Source: GCA-003244245 sp963822695 (GTDB lineage Bacteria > Actinomycetota > Actinomycetes > Mycobacteriales > Pseudonocardiaceae). From it: a stretch of DNA of 64,000 bases. The notes under the pieces were generated by a model. The model was given only the letters and a program-made list of their open reading frames with translations, ran no database searches and was not told the origin of the DNA. Position numbers and translations under genes: made by a program. Of this stretch, positions 43,249-51,626 are shown in pieces (within the stretch, counting starts at the first letter, position 1; each line of letters begins with the position of its first letter). The DNA is taken from positions 434,001-498,000 of the forward strand of contig CAWGJH010000033.1 in NCBI GenBank assembly GCA_963822695.1, read 5' to 3'.

Positions 43249-43373
43249 CGATGTCCAGTCGTCGCAGTTCCGGGCAGGGGAAGCACGAGACCCAATGCCC
43301 TCGTACCGGAACTACCCCACCCCGGCTAACGGTGACGGAACCGTAACGGCTCGTAGCGAAGCGCGCAATCACC
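43249..43373 (-). promoter_or_regulatory. Structured leader of the rpfB operon, candidate RNA switch
   Basis: The 125 bp before the rpfB start hold a nested hairpin: outer arms GTTCCGG (43267-43273) and CCGGAAC (43306-43312), inner arms ACGAG and CTCGT around 43285-43304, plus a second G-rich segment nearer tatD. In M. tuberculosis an RNA switch in the rpfB leader has been described as controlling rpfB-ksgA-ispE. The analogous position here suggests a related element. I do not see a clear match to the c-di-AMP (ydaO) consensus. Confidence 0.5.
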
Positions 43374-44255
43374 TCACCGGGAGTGTCGCCGAGGTGCGGC
43401 GAATCCGAAGACCCGCTCGGCGGCAGCCGAGCTCGACGCCGCCAGCTCCGCGACATCCTGCCCGCGCAACGCGGCGAGATCCCGAACGGTGTAGGGCAGG
43501 TTGACCGGCTCGTTGACCTTTCCGCGGTGCGGATGCGGGGTGAGGAACGGGGCATCGGTCTCCACCAGCAACTGCCCGTCGGGAACCAGCACCGCCGCCT
43601 CGCGCAGCGCGCGGGCATTGCGAAAGGTCACGGTGCCGGAAAAGGACAGCACGTAGCCGGCGTCCACGCAGGCCCGCGCCATCGCGGCATCGCCGGAGAA
43701 GCAGTGGAACACCACTGCCCGCGGCGGGCACTCCTGCTCAAGCACCGCCAGCACGTCGCCGTGGGCGTCCCGATCGTGGATCATCAGCGGCTTATCGACT
43801 CGCTTGGCGAGGTCGATGTGCCAGCGGTAGGCCTCCCGTTGCGCCTCGGGTGACGAGCACCCCGGATCGACGTGAGTCCAGTAGTAATCCAGGCCCGTCT
43901 CCCCCACGGCCACCACCCGGGGCGCTCGCGCGAGCCGCTCGAGCTCGGCGCGGTCGGCGTCGGTCATCGTCGCCGTGCGGGTGGGATGCAGCGCCACTGC
44001 CGCGAAGACCCGATCATCCCAGCTCGACGCCTGCACCACCCAGCGCGCCGAGGTCATGTCGTCGGCCACCGTCACCACCGCGCAGACCCCTACCATAGCG
44101 GCCCGGTCCAGAACCACGCGAACTCCCGCCGGGCCAGTAGCGCCGCAGGCGTCCAGGTGAGTGTGCGCGTCGATCACCGTCGCGGGCAATGGCGACGGGG
44201 GTGGCGGCAAGTCGCTCGGAAGTGACCCTGGTAGTCGGCCGGCAGTGCGGGACAC
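43374..44255 (-). CDS. tatD: TatD family metal-dependent DNase
   Basis: A 293-aa TIM-barrel hydrolase. The first 27 residues are Pro-rich and not conserved. The metal ligands are visible in order: DAHTHLD, the Glu in AVGETGLDYY, the His in PLMIHDRDAHGD, HCFSG, and the Asp in LVETDAPFLTPHPHRG. TatD proteins have 3'-5' exonuclease or deoxyribonuclease activity in DNA repair and are found upstream of rpfB-ksgA in many actinobacteria. GTG start at 44255. metG, which precedes tatD in mycobacteria, is replaced here by an S9 peptidase gene two bases upstream. Confidence 0.92.
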   Translation of the reverse strand: MSRTAGRLPGSLPSDLPPPPSPLPATVIDAHTHLDACGATGPAGVRVVLDRAAMVGVCAVVTVADDMTSARWVVQASSWDDRVFAAVALHPTRTATMTDADRAELERLARAPRVVAVGETGLDYYWTHVDPGCSSPEAQREAYRWHIDLAKRVDKPLMIHDRDAHGDVLAVLEQECPPRAVVFHCFSGDAAMARACVDAGYVLSFSGTVTFRNARALREAAVLVPDGQLLVETDAPFLTPHPHRGKVNEPVNLPYTVRDLAALRGQDVAELAASSSAAAERVFGFAAPRRHSR

Positions 44256-44257
44256 TG

Positions 44258-46402
44258 TTATGCACTCCCGACTATGTGGGGCCCAGGATGGGGGCCGGCC
44301 AGGTGGCGCCAGAGGAACTCGTAGCCCAGGGCGGACATGAAGGCCGCCTGCTCGTTGTCTGCCGCGCCGCCGTGGCCGCCCTCGATGTTTTCGTAGTAGG
44401 TGACCGGCAGACCGTACTCGCGCATCCGAGCCACCAGCTTGCGGGCATGGCCAGGATGCACGCGGTCGTCACGGGTGGAGGTGGTGAGCAGGGTCGGCGG
44501 GTAGCGGCGACCGGCTCGCAGCTGGTGGTAGGGGGAGAAACGCAGCAGATACTCACGTTCGGCCGGTTCCTCGGGGTCGCCGTACTCGGCAATCCAGGAG
44601 GCGCCGGCCAGCAGCATGTGGTAGCGCAGCATGTCGAGCAGCGGGCACGCGGCGACGATGGCGCCGAACAGTTCCGGGTACCGGGTGAGCATCACGCCCA
44701 TGAGCAGCCCACCGTTGCTGCCACCCTGGGCACCAAGGCGAGGCGGCGTGGTGAGGCCGCGGCTGACCAGATCCCGGGCCACGGCGGCGAAGTCCTCGTA
44801 GACCAGGTGGCGGTGACGCTTGAGCGCGGCGCGATGCCAACGCGGGCCGTACTCACCGCCGCCGCGGATGTTGGCGACGACGTAACAGCCGCCGCGGGCC
44901 AGCCAGGCCCGGCCCCGGGCACCGCCGTAGCCGGGTTGCAGGGATATCTCGAACCCGCCGTAGCCGTACAGCAGGGTAGGCCAGCCGCCGGGCGGCGCGG
45001 CTGAGTCGGGCGCCACCACGAAATACGGGATCCGGGTGCCGTCGTCGGAGACCGCGAAATGTTGGTGCACGGCGAGACCAGCGCCGTCGAAGAAGGACGG
45101 CGCCTGCTTGAGAACGACGGCTGGACCGGCGCCGATGGTCCCGATGGCCAGGGTGGACGGGGTCAGAAAACTGTCCACGTCAAGCAGGTACTCGTCGTCG
45201 GCGTCCGGGTCGGTGCCGGACGCGCTCGCGGTGCACAGCGGCGGTGTGCCGGTCAGTGGCGTGGCGCGCCAGTCCTCGTCCGGTGTCAGCACCGACAGGT
45301 GGCTGATCACGTCGCGCATCACGTCCAGGATTAGGTGGTGGCGGGTCCAGCTGTAGCCGGCCAGCGAGGTGCGCTCCTCGGGGGTGAACAGCACCCGCAG
45401 GTCCCGGCCGCGAGCCATGAACTCGTCGAAGTCGGCGACCAGTAGGCTGCCCGCCGGGTACGTCTCGCCGACCGTCCACTCGCTGCGCAGTTCGATCAGC
45501 AGCCACCGTCGGCGCACACCCACAATCGCATCCTCGGGCACCTCGACGCGGCGCAGCCGGTCACCGCAACGCAGGTACAGCTCGCTGCGGTAAAAGTCCA
45601 GCGCCCGCCCGACGAAATCACGCTCGAACCCCTCGGTGTCGTCGTGGTAGGCGGACACGCTGATGTCGTCGGGCTTGCCCTCGTACACCAACTCGGCCTC
45701 GGCCAGCGGCGTGCCGCGCCGCCATTGCCGGACGGTGCGCGGGTACCCGCAGGTGGTGAGCGTTCCCGGGCCGAAGTCGGTGGCGACATAGATGCGGTCG
45801 GCCTCAATCCAACCCACGAGGGACTTCGCCTCGGGCAGGTGGAAACCGCCGATGACGAACTCCCGGCGCTCGATGTCGAATTCCCGCACCACCGCCGCGT
45901 CCGCGCCGCCCCGCGACAGCGAGACCAGCGCCCGCCGGTAGTTCGGCCGCAGGCACTGCGCGCCGCCGAAGACCCAGTTCTCGCCCTCGTCGCGGGCCAG
46001 CGCGTCCAGGTCAAGCAGGATCTCCCAGTCCGGCCGCTCCTTGGAGTACTCGACGAGCGTGGTGCGCCGCCACAGGCCGCGCGGGTGCTCGCGGTCCCGC
46101 CAGAAGTTGTACCGGTACCCGCCGCGCCGGGTGATGTACGGGATACGGTCCGTCGAGTCGAGCACCTCGCGAATCTCGGCGCGCAGCGCCTCGAACCGGG
46201 ACCCGCCAGTCAGCTCCTCGACAGCCTCGGCGTTGCGCTCCCGCACCCAGGACAGTGCCTGCTCGCCGGTCACGTCCTCCAGCCACCGGTACGGGTCGTC
46301 CCGGTCCACGTCCGGGTCCACGTCCGGGCCCGGCGTAACGCTGTGATCCGCGGCGGGTGCCGCGGCTGGCGGTCCGGGCCGCAACCTCCGGTCTGTGCTC
46401 AT
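44258..46402 (-). CDS. Prolyl-oligopeptidase family serine peptidase (S9)
   Basis: A 714-aa cytoplasmic peptidase. The ATG at 46402 is chosen over an in-frame ATG at 46438. The N-terminal part (about 35-70, DPYRWLEDVTGEQALSWV) is the typical opening; about 100-400 forms the beta-propeller (ITRRGGYRYNFWRD, RPDWEILLDLDAL); the C-terminal alpha/beta hydrolase has S562 in AQGGSNGGLLMG, Asp645 or 646 in STRDDRVHP and H677 in GGHGG. It would cut short peptides. The stop is two bases from the tatD start, so it may be the first gene of the minus-strand tatD-rpfB operon. Confidence 0.93.
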   Translation of the reverse strand: MSTDRRLRPGPPAAAPAADHSVTPGPDVDPDVDRDDPYRWLEDVTGEQALSWVRERNAEAVEELTGGSRFEALRAEIREVLDSTDRIPYITRRGGYRYNFWRDREHPRGLWRRTTLVEYSKERPDWEILLDLDALARDEGENWVFGGAQCLRPNYRRALVSLSRGGADAAVVREFDIERREFVIGGFHLPEAKSLVGWIEADRIYVATDFGPGTLTTCGYPRTVRQWRRGTPLAEAELVYEGKPDDISVSAYHDDTEGFERDFVGRALDFYRSELYLRCGDRLRRVEVPEDAIVGVRRRWLLIELRSEWTVGETYPAGSLLVADFDEFMARGRDLRVLFTPEERTSLAGYSWTRHHLILDVMRDVISHLSVLTPDEDWRATPLTGTPPLCTASASGTDPDADDEYLLDVDSFLTPSTLAIGTIGAGPAVVLKQAPSFFDGAGLAVHQHFAVSDDGTRIPYFVVAPDSAAPPGGWPTLLYGYGGFEISLQPGYGGARGRAWLARGGCYVVANIRGGGEYGPRWHRAALKRHRHLVYEDFAAVARDLVSRGLTTPPRLGAQGGSNGGLLMGVMLTRYPELFGAIVAACPLLDMLRYHMLLAGASWIAEYGDPEEPAEREYLLRFSPYHQLRAGRRYPPTLLTTSTRDDRVHPGHARKLVARMREYGLPVTYYENIEGGHGGAADNEQAAFMSALGYEFLWRHLAGPHPGPHIVGSA

Positions 46403-46489
46403 GCCGCCAGTCTGCTGCAGCGCCCCACCGGCCGTCATCGGCGAGCCCGTGCTGTCTCATGGTGGTCGACCCACGCCACAGGAGGCCCC

Positions 46490-46819
46490 GTGTCCGCAGA
46501 ATCGACGATCTCGGTATCCGCCCCGATCATGACTTTGATCAACGTGTTCACCGTCGAGCCAGCACGGCAGCAGGAGCTGGTGCAGCTGCTCGTGGCCGCG
46601 ACCGAGCAGGTCGTGCAGCACCAACCCGGCTTCATCTCGGCCAACATCCACGCCAGCGCCGACGGCGAGCGCGTCGTCAACTACGCCCAGTGGGAAAGCG
46701 AAGAGGCATTTCGCGCGATGCTGGCGAACCCGCAGGCACGCGAGCACATGGACGCGATGACACGCTTCGCCCACGCCGAACCGCGCCTGTACGGCGTGGC
46801 GTCCGTGCACCATCGCTGA
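46490..46819 (+). CDS. Antibiotic biosynthesis monooxygenase (ABM) domain protein
   Basis: A 109-aa dimeric alpha+beta barrel protein. The GTG at 46490 has an ideal AGGAGG seven bases upstream. The ABM fold is seen as MTLINVFTVEPARQQELVQLL, HQPGFISANIHASADG and VNYAQWESEEAFRAML. Members are small oxygenases, heme-degrading enzymes or quinone-processing proteins; this one lacks features that would fix the substrate. It is divergent from the S9 peptidase gene and followed by the accessory region. Confidence 0.87.
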   Translation: MSAESTISVSAPIMTLINVFTVEPARQQELVQLLVAATEQVVQHQPGFISANIHASADGERVVNYAQWESEEAFRAMLANPQAREHMDAMTRFAHAEPRLYGVASVHHR

Positions 46820-46890
46820 TGCCGCGCTGCTCAGTTCTCCATCGACAATTCATCCTTACCGGACGTTGCTCGTCCTCGTCTTCCTACCAC

Positions 46891-46974
46891 TGCTAGCATG
46901 CCGCTCCATCGCGTCAGCGGTAAGCCACGACCACGTCAACAGGCGCGTCACACCGACCTGGAGAGGAGAACCAA
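46891..46974 (+). promoter_or_regulatory. Duplicated upstream region of the 161-aa gene (copy 1)
   Basis: From TGCTAGCATGCC at 46891 to the ATG at 46975, 84 bp match the region 49863-49946 upstream of the broken copy, without gaps. It contains an extended -10-like TGCTAGCAT and the GGAGAGGAGAA ribosome site. Conservation of the whole segment suggests that promoter and gene were duplicated together. Confidence 0.5.
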
Positions 46975-47460
46975 ATGACCCCGCAACAAAAGACGACAGT
47001 GCGCGATCGCAAGGTATTGAATTTCGAGAAAGTCGATCGCGTTGACGGGTACGATTGGAAAGCAAAAATGCGCTTCACCTACACAAACGACACCCACCTG
47101 GACTGGGCAATGTCGGGAAGCTTGTCGCGAAATCCGACAGGGCTTGAATGGAAGACTGATTTCAACATCGAAAATCCACCGAACGGCGCGACGCCCGAGA
47201 AATTAATCCGCTCTATCGCGACGAAGATACATTACAACTCAACAGCGCCGTCCTCCTCCCAGCCAGGCAAACGACCAGCGACAGTGGAGATGACTTTCAT
47301 ACACGGCGACGGTCAGGAGCGCAGAACGACCAGCACGCACCTACTCAGTGGGACTACCGTCGAGCCCTCGCTAGAGGAGCTCGTCAACTCAGTAACAAAT
47401 TCGGTCGTGAGCCTACCCTTCCCGAAATCCCCCTCCGAGAAGTCTGGAGACAACCAGTGA
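46975..47460 (+). CDS. Unrecognised 161-aa protein coupled to a Cys-rich peptide
   Basis: A soluble protein with no signal or membrane segment; GGAGAGGAG lies seven bases before the ATG. The first 110 residues alternate short hydrophobic strands and charged turns (KMRFTYTNDTHLDWAMSG, GLEWKTDFNIEN), suggesting a beta-rich fold; the last 50 are Ser/Pro/Lys-rich and look flexible. Base composition is lower in GC than the neighbours, consistent with transfer. The stop overlaps the start of a 49-aa six-cysteine peptide (GTGA), so the two products are probably made together. A decayed duplicate lies at 49947-50390. Roles such as binding, immunity or maturation of the peptide are guesses. Confidence 0.65.
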   Translation: MTPQQKTTVRDRKVLNFEKVDRVDGYDWKAKMRFTYTNDTHLDWAMSGSLSRNPTGLEWKTDFNIENPPNGATPEKLIRSIATKIHYNSTAPSSSQPGKRPATVEMTFIHGDGQERRTTSTHLLSGTTVEPSLEELVNSVTNSVVSLPFPKSPSEKSGDNQ

Positions 47461-47606
47461 ACGAGGAAACCACCGTTGCCAGCCCCATGCTTCCCCCTTG
47501 GTTCTGCACAGAATCATGCGCTTCGGGATGCATCGAATTCATCGAGCTCCCGGTGGGCTACGCTGCTTGCGTAAGCGTCTGCATGGCAGCCTGCCTCGCC
47601 GATTAG
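47457..47606 (+). CDS. 49-aa peptide with twin CX3CX3C motif
   Basis: GTG start overlapping the stop of the 161-aa gene. Six cysteines at 17, 21, 25, 38, 42 and 46 give a symmetric CX3CX3C - X12 - CX3CX3C pattern. The spacing of four puts the cysteines of each half on one face of a helix, so a disulfide-stapled helical hairpin (or a metal site) is plausible. Residues 1-16 (ETTVASPMLPPWF) would form a leader or tail with no signal peptide. The C-terminus is AACLAD. It could be a ribosomally made modified peptide, a toxin or a metal-binding protein; no maturation enzyme is adjacent. Confidence 0.5.
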   Translation: MNEETTVASPMLPPWFCTESCASGCIEFIELPVGYAACVSVCMAACLAD

Positions 47607-47871
47607 TCAACAGTTCTACGTGACCGTGCCTTCTATGCGGTCTGATCCGTAGGGTCACATGACAGCCGCCCCTTTTCAAGCGGGGGGCCTTCGTGCTACC
47701 CCGTCAGGTCGTAGCTGACGGTCACGGCCGGTTCGACCGTAGCGACCCTCAACGGCATGTCCACCCCAGGACCGCCATCGTTAAGCAGCAAGATCCCGTG
47801 CCGGTAGACCGGCCCGGCGGCGGGACTGCCGGCGCCTGTGGTCAGCGGGGGACGGGGAGTAGACAGGACCG
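47607..47871. other. Intergenic region after the Cys-rich peptide
   Basis: About 265 bp with no convincing gene. A C-rich/G-rich imperfect hairpin (GCCGCCCC ... CGGGGGGC) at about 47663-47689 may end the transcript of the peptide unit. A minus-strand frame (47696-47938) encodes an 80-aa product ending VATVEPAVTVSYDLTG, which might be a gene remnant. I would not annotate it. Confidence 0.4.
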
Positions 47872-48609
47872 ATGCCATCCCTGCGATCCCGGCAGCGTCA
47901 GCGCGGCGCCCCACCGAGTGGGCACACCATGTCAGCACTCGAGGTGCTGCAGGTGCGACTGCGGACCGATTTTCGGCGCGGGCTGGCCGCTGGATTGCTG
48001 GCCGTGGCCGCGCTGGCCGCAGGCAGCAACCTCGGCGGCCTGCACGCCCCTGAGCTACACGTGAGGTTGATCGCCATAGGCTTGGCCGCGGCGTTCGCGG
48101 TCTTGGGGGTCATCGCCACCCGCAGCGCGGCTCACGGGGTAGCCCGCGCCGCCAGTCACACCAGTCCCGGCGCCGGCTCGGCCGCCCAACTGCTGTGTGC
48201 GCTGGTCGGTTATCTCGTGGTACTGGGCGCAACGCTGGGTATGTTGACCCTGCCGTGGCGGCATCTGCTCGTCGGGGGCGCGATCACCGGCGTGATCGCG
48301 GGTATCGCCGCCCAACAGCCCCTGAGCAACCTGTTCGCCGGTCTGCTCCTGCTCGTCGCGCGCCCGGTGGTGGTCGGGCAGTGGGTGCGCGTGCACTCAG
48401 GTGCTCTCGGCGGCCCGCTGGAGGGCACCATCGCCGACATCAGCCTGATCTACACCACCCTGCACAGTGACCAGGACGTACTGCGCATCCCCAACGCCGC
48501 CTTGCTGGGCTCAGCTTTGCGATCTTCTCCACCCGTCAGGCAAACCACCGCACCCTCGGAATCGAGTACCGACGTACCAGGTATCGACGTACCAGCTAGA
48601 GACGATTGA
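47872..48609 (+). CDS. Small MscS-like mechanosensitive channel family protein
   Basis: A 245-aa membrane protein; starts at 47872 or 47929 are both possible and the second (SALEVLQVRL) fits the family better. Three hydrophobic helices (about 40-60, 68-88, 108-128) are followed by the MscS pore helix and beta-domain: GVIAGIAAQQPLSNLFAGLL, VARPVVVGQWVRV, LEGTIADISLIYTTL and IPNAALLGSAL. The large C-terminal cytoplasmic domain of full MscS is cut short and replaced by a Ser/Thr-rich tail, so gating may differ. It stands alone. Confidence 0.85.
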   Translation: MPSLRSRQRQRGAPPSGHTMSALEVLQVRLRTDFRRGLAAGLLAVAALAAGSNLGGLHAPELHVRLIAIGLAAAFAVLGVIATRSAAHGVARAASHTSPGAGSAAQLLCALVGYLVVLGATLGMLTLPWRHLLVGGAITGVIAGIAAQQPLSNLFAGLLLLVARPVVVGQWVRVHSGALGGPLEGTIADISLIYTTLHSDQDVLRIPNAALLGSALRSSPPVRQTTAPSESSTDVPGIDVPARDD

Positions 48610-48840
48610 CGAACATGCGGAGACTTCTGAACCCGCCCGCAGGAGAACGGGACCATGCCGACAAACTGTCAGACTGGTCTAGTGATCCCGGTGCCGGTGG
48701 CGGATGCGACGCTGGGAACCGGTGGGGAACTCGGTATCCCGGAACAGTTCAGGGTGCACTCCACAATCGCGCTCCGCGGGTCGGCAGCGCAACAGACCTC
48801 CGGGCCACCCGCCTCGGTAGGGGCGGAGTAGACCTGCGGT
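48610..48840. other. Intergenic region without a convincing gene
   Basis: 230 bp between the MscS-like gene and a short antitoxin-like ORF. I see no gene with family character, no tRNA and no strong hairpin in it. Confidence 0.35.
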
Positions 48841-48930
48841 ATGACTAAGACGGTGAAAGTCACGGTGAGTATGCCAGTCAACGACGTCGAACGACTCAAA
48901 ATCCTTGATGCGGCCCGTCCAGTCTCGTGA
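48841..48930 (+). pseudogene. Truncated ribbon-helix-helix antitoxin-like ORF
   Basis: A 29-codon ORF, MTKTVKVTVSMPVNDVERLK followed by a short end. The first 20 residues look like the beta-strand and first helix of CopG/RHH antitoxins, and then the ORF stops where the second helix should be. It is probably the remains of a toxin-antitoxin gene. It lies 18 bp before the CYTH gene. Confidence 0.35.
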
Positions 48931-48948
48931 TGTGACAGGCTCAATCAG

Positions 48949-49509
48949 GTGGGGATCGAGGTCGAGCTCAAGGCACAGGTACGCGACCCGGCGCGGGTGC
49001 GAGAGCTGCTGCGCCAGCGGGCCCCGGAGGAGATCGCGAGCTACTCCGATACCTACTTCGACACCATGGACCGAGTGTTAACCAGCGGCGGCAGGGAGCT
49101 GCGGGTGCGCGTCGTACATACCGACGCCACACGCAGCACGGTGCTGACATACAAGGGTGCTGCTGTCGATGAGGCTAGCGGGTCCAAGCCTGAAACCGAG
49201 ACGACCGCCGCCGACGCAGACGCACTACAGGCCATTCTGGCCGGGTTTGGGTTCGAAGTACTCATCGCGTTCGAGAAGCACTGCTCCAACTACCAGCTCA
49301 CCGCCAATGGCCAGGCGCTGCTCGCGACACTCGTGCACGTACGTGAGCTCGAACAAACGTACTTGGAGATCGAGTCCATCGTGGACACCGCGGCAGAGAT
49401 TGGCCCGGCGCTCGATACGATCCGGGCCATCTTCACTGAGCTGGGTATCCGGCGCGCCGACGAAACAACCGAGACCTACACTGACGCCGTGGCAGCACGA
49501 CGACCGTGA
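48949..49509 (+). CDS. CYTH domain protein (class IV adenylate cyclase / triphosphatase type)
   Basis: A 186-aa CYTH protein from a GTG start. The family EXEXK motif is VELKAQ within GIEVELKAQV near the N-terminus; then TYFDT, LRVRV, LTYKGA, ETETTAADADAL, FEKHCSNYQL, ELEQTYLEIESI complete the tunnel-forming strands. Members are adenylate cyclases of CyaB type, thiamine triphosphatases or inorganic triphosphatases; which activity applies cannot be told. It stands alone, with decayed sequence downstream. Confidence 0.85.
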   Translation: MGIEVELKAQVRDPARVRELLRQRAPEEIASYSDTYFDTMDRVLTSGGRELRVRVVHTDATRSTVLTYKGAAVDEASGSKPETETTAADADALQAILAGFGFEVLIAFEKHCSNYQLTANGQALLATLVHVRELEQTYLEIESIVDTAAEIGPALDTIRAIFTELGIRRADETTETYTDAVAARRP

Positions 49510-49862
49510 CCTCGTCAGCACGGCCATAAATCGAGCTGGGGGGCAGAGCGGATCGAATTCTGGGCCACTACTTCAGAGACAAGGATGGCAAGATCTGGCC
49601 GCGACACGAGCTGAAGGGAAAGGGGGCGCGACGGCAGTCGCCATCGGGTTGGCCGTAATCATCGGCGGTGACGGCGTGGCCGGCGTCGGGGGTGCATTCT
49701 CAATGACGCGGACATGGGGTTGATCGTAAGCGGCGGAGCGAGCACAACCCCTGAGCTTCGGCCTGCTGGCCACCACCGTGCGCTACGTGCGTGAAGCACT
49801 ACATGGAACGGCAGATAACCCCTATGCGCATGGGGGTTCCAGGTCAATCCGGTCCCTGCGAT
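49510..49862. other. Decayed region without an intact gene
   Basis: About 350 bp. One frame reads as a plausible fragment (YFRDKDGKIWPRHELKGKG), and another reads as a hydrophobic stretch (AVAIGLAVIIGG), but neither has a start, a ribosome site and a stop that fit. The following 84 bp duplicate the promoter region of the 161-aa gene. Confidence 0.4.
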
Positions 49863-49946
49863 TGCTAGCATGCCACTCCATTGCGTCAGCGGTAAGTCAT
49901 GACCACGTCAACAGACGCGCCACACCGACCTGGAGAGGAGAATCAG
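49863..49946 (+). repeat. Copy 2 of the promoter/leader of the 161-aa gene
   Basis: Gap-free match to 46891-46974 with about eight substitutions, keeping the TGCTAGCAT -10-like box and the GGAGAGGAGAA ribosome site. It precedes the broken copy of the gene. Confidence 0.7.
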
Positions 49947-50390
49947 ATGGCCCCGCAACAAAAGACGACAGTCCGCGATCGCAAGGTATTGAATTTCGAG
50001 AAATTTCGATCGCGTTGACAGGTACGGCTGGAGAGCCAAAATGCGCTTCACCTACACAAACGGCACTCACCTAGACTGGGCAATGTCGGGAAACTTGTCG
50101 CGAAATCCGCCAGGGTTTGAATAGAAGACTGATTTCAACATTGAAAATCCACCGAACAGTGTGACGCCCGAGAAATTAATCCGCTCTACCGCGACGAAGA
50201 TAAATTGCAACTCAACGACGCCCCCCTTCTCTCAGTTGGACAAACGGCCAGCGACAATGGGAGTAACTTTCATACACGGCGACAATCAGGAACGCAGAAC
50301 GGCGTTAGACGAGCTCGTCAACTCAGTAACAAATTCGATTGTGAATCTGCCATTCCCGAAATCCACTCTGAGAAGTCTGGCGACAGCGCT
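49947..50390 (+). pseudogene. Broken duplicate of the 161-aa gene
   Basis: Aligns with 46975-47450 along its length. A one-base insertion (GAGAAATTTCGATCG against GAGAAAGTCGATCG) shifts the frame and gives a stop after 23 codons. A later TGG codon has become TAG in the original frame, and about 39 bp near the 3' end are missing. Homology stops at about 50390, just before the point where copy 1 continues into the Cys-rich peptide; no peptide follows here. The sequence then enters an unrelated fragment ending at 50578 (LLGELHFGFPHLTDEAQR). Confidence 0.85.
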
Positions 50391-50719
50391 CCTCGAGATC
50401 TCGCCCGGGGAATGCCGGCGCGGTGAGCACCCGGACACCTGGCGCAAAGATGCCCAGGAGCGGCGCGCCACCTACCCGGAGCTACCCACCGACCCGGACC
50501 GCGACGAACGCGACGTCAACCTCCTCGGCGAGTTGCACTTCGGGTTCCCTCACCTCACCGACGAAGCCCAGCGATAAGCCCTCTCGCGCCCACACCGAAA
50601 CAATGTCATCCCGCGAGATCACACCGAACGAAACAAGTGATCCATCGCTAGACACGAAACGGAGGCATGCTCAGTGCTCACCACGGGAGCTCAGCCGACC
50701 CACACCAGGAAGCGGGGCC

Positions 50720-51570
50720 TTGGCAACGGCGAATGATCAACTCCGAGCGGCGCGGGAACGCACCGCCTCCCCCACCCACCCGGACGATGGCCTGTCCCGG
50801 CAAGAACTCGCCGAGCTGGTCAACACCTGGGCGTGGAACCACCACGACAAGAAAGTGGTGGTAGCCACCGCAAACTACGTCGGCAAACTCGAAAACGGCA
50901 TCATCCGCTGGCCGGGTAAATTATACCGAGAAGCCATCTGGGCGATCCTGGGTGCCCCACCGATGCCGCGCTAGGATTCGTCAACGCCCGTTCCCGCCGC
51001 GCGGCAGTGAAACTAGAAGACGTGGACCGTAAAAATTTCTTTCACACCGCCGCCGTGGGCGTGGGCACTCTCGCCCTGGGAGGTCCCATCGCGGCGCTGC
51101 TAGAGGGCAGCGAACCCACCCCGATCCCTCATCGGATCGGCGCGACCGAGATCGAACAGATCCGCACCGCCACAAGAGTGTTCGAGTCGTGGAGCCGCAA
51201 CTACGGTGGTGGGTTGGCCCGGGAGGCCGTCATGGGCCAATTGCGCTGGTCCGCCAGCCTGCTGCAGGCCACCTGCCCGGACCGGCTGCGCCCCGAGCTG
51301 TACTCCACCGTCGGCGATCTCGCCGATATGGCGGGGTTCATGGCCGTGGACGCCAACGCCCATGAGGAGGCCGGCCGGGTGTATCGCTTCGCGCTGGCCT
51401 GCGCCGAACAGGCCAAGGACTGGTCCCTGCACGCCGAGGTCCTCTCGAGCACGGCGAAGCAGGCGATCTGGACTGGGCAGCCCGATGACGGCCTCACGCT
51501 GGCCGAACTGGCTCTGGTTCGCTCTGATTGGCTCACCGCGACCGTACGGTCGTTGCTGCACACCGACCGG
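50720..51570 (+). pseudogene. Frameshifted XRE-TPR transcriptional regulator
   Basis: The first 84 codons (TTG at 50720 to the stop at 50974) encode an XRE-like HTH with the actinobacterial features LSRQELAELVNTWAW, YVGKLENGIIRWP and LYREAIWAILGAP. The natural continuation (DAALGFVNARSRRAAVKLEDVDRKNF) is in another frame, so one base was lost near 50957-50962. The second frame (from 51007) carries the hydrophobic linker and TPR part (YGGGLAREAVMGQLRWSASL, AIWTGQPDDGLTLAELAL) and then stops matching the family at about 51565 (SLLHT). The gene is therefore both frameshifted and truncated. A single sequencing error could explain only the first defect. Confidence 0.75.
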
Positions 51571-51626
51571 GCCCCACCGCACGGGGCCGCCGCCTTCCAT
51601 ACACGACAAACAGGGGGACTACCACT

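Noticed and set aside
43249..43373. c-di-AMP (ydaO) riboswitch before rpfB
   Set aside because: Although known upstream of some rpf genes, the conserved ydaO core motifs are not recognisable here; kept only as an unassigned structured leader.
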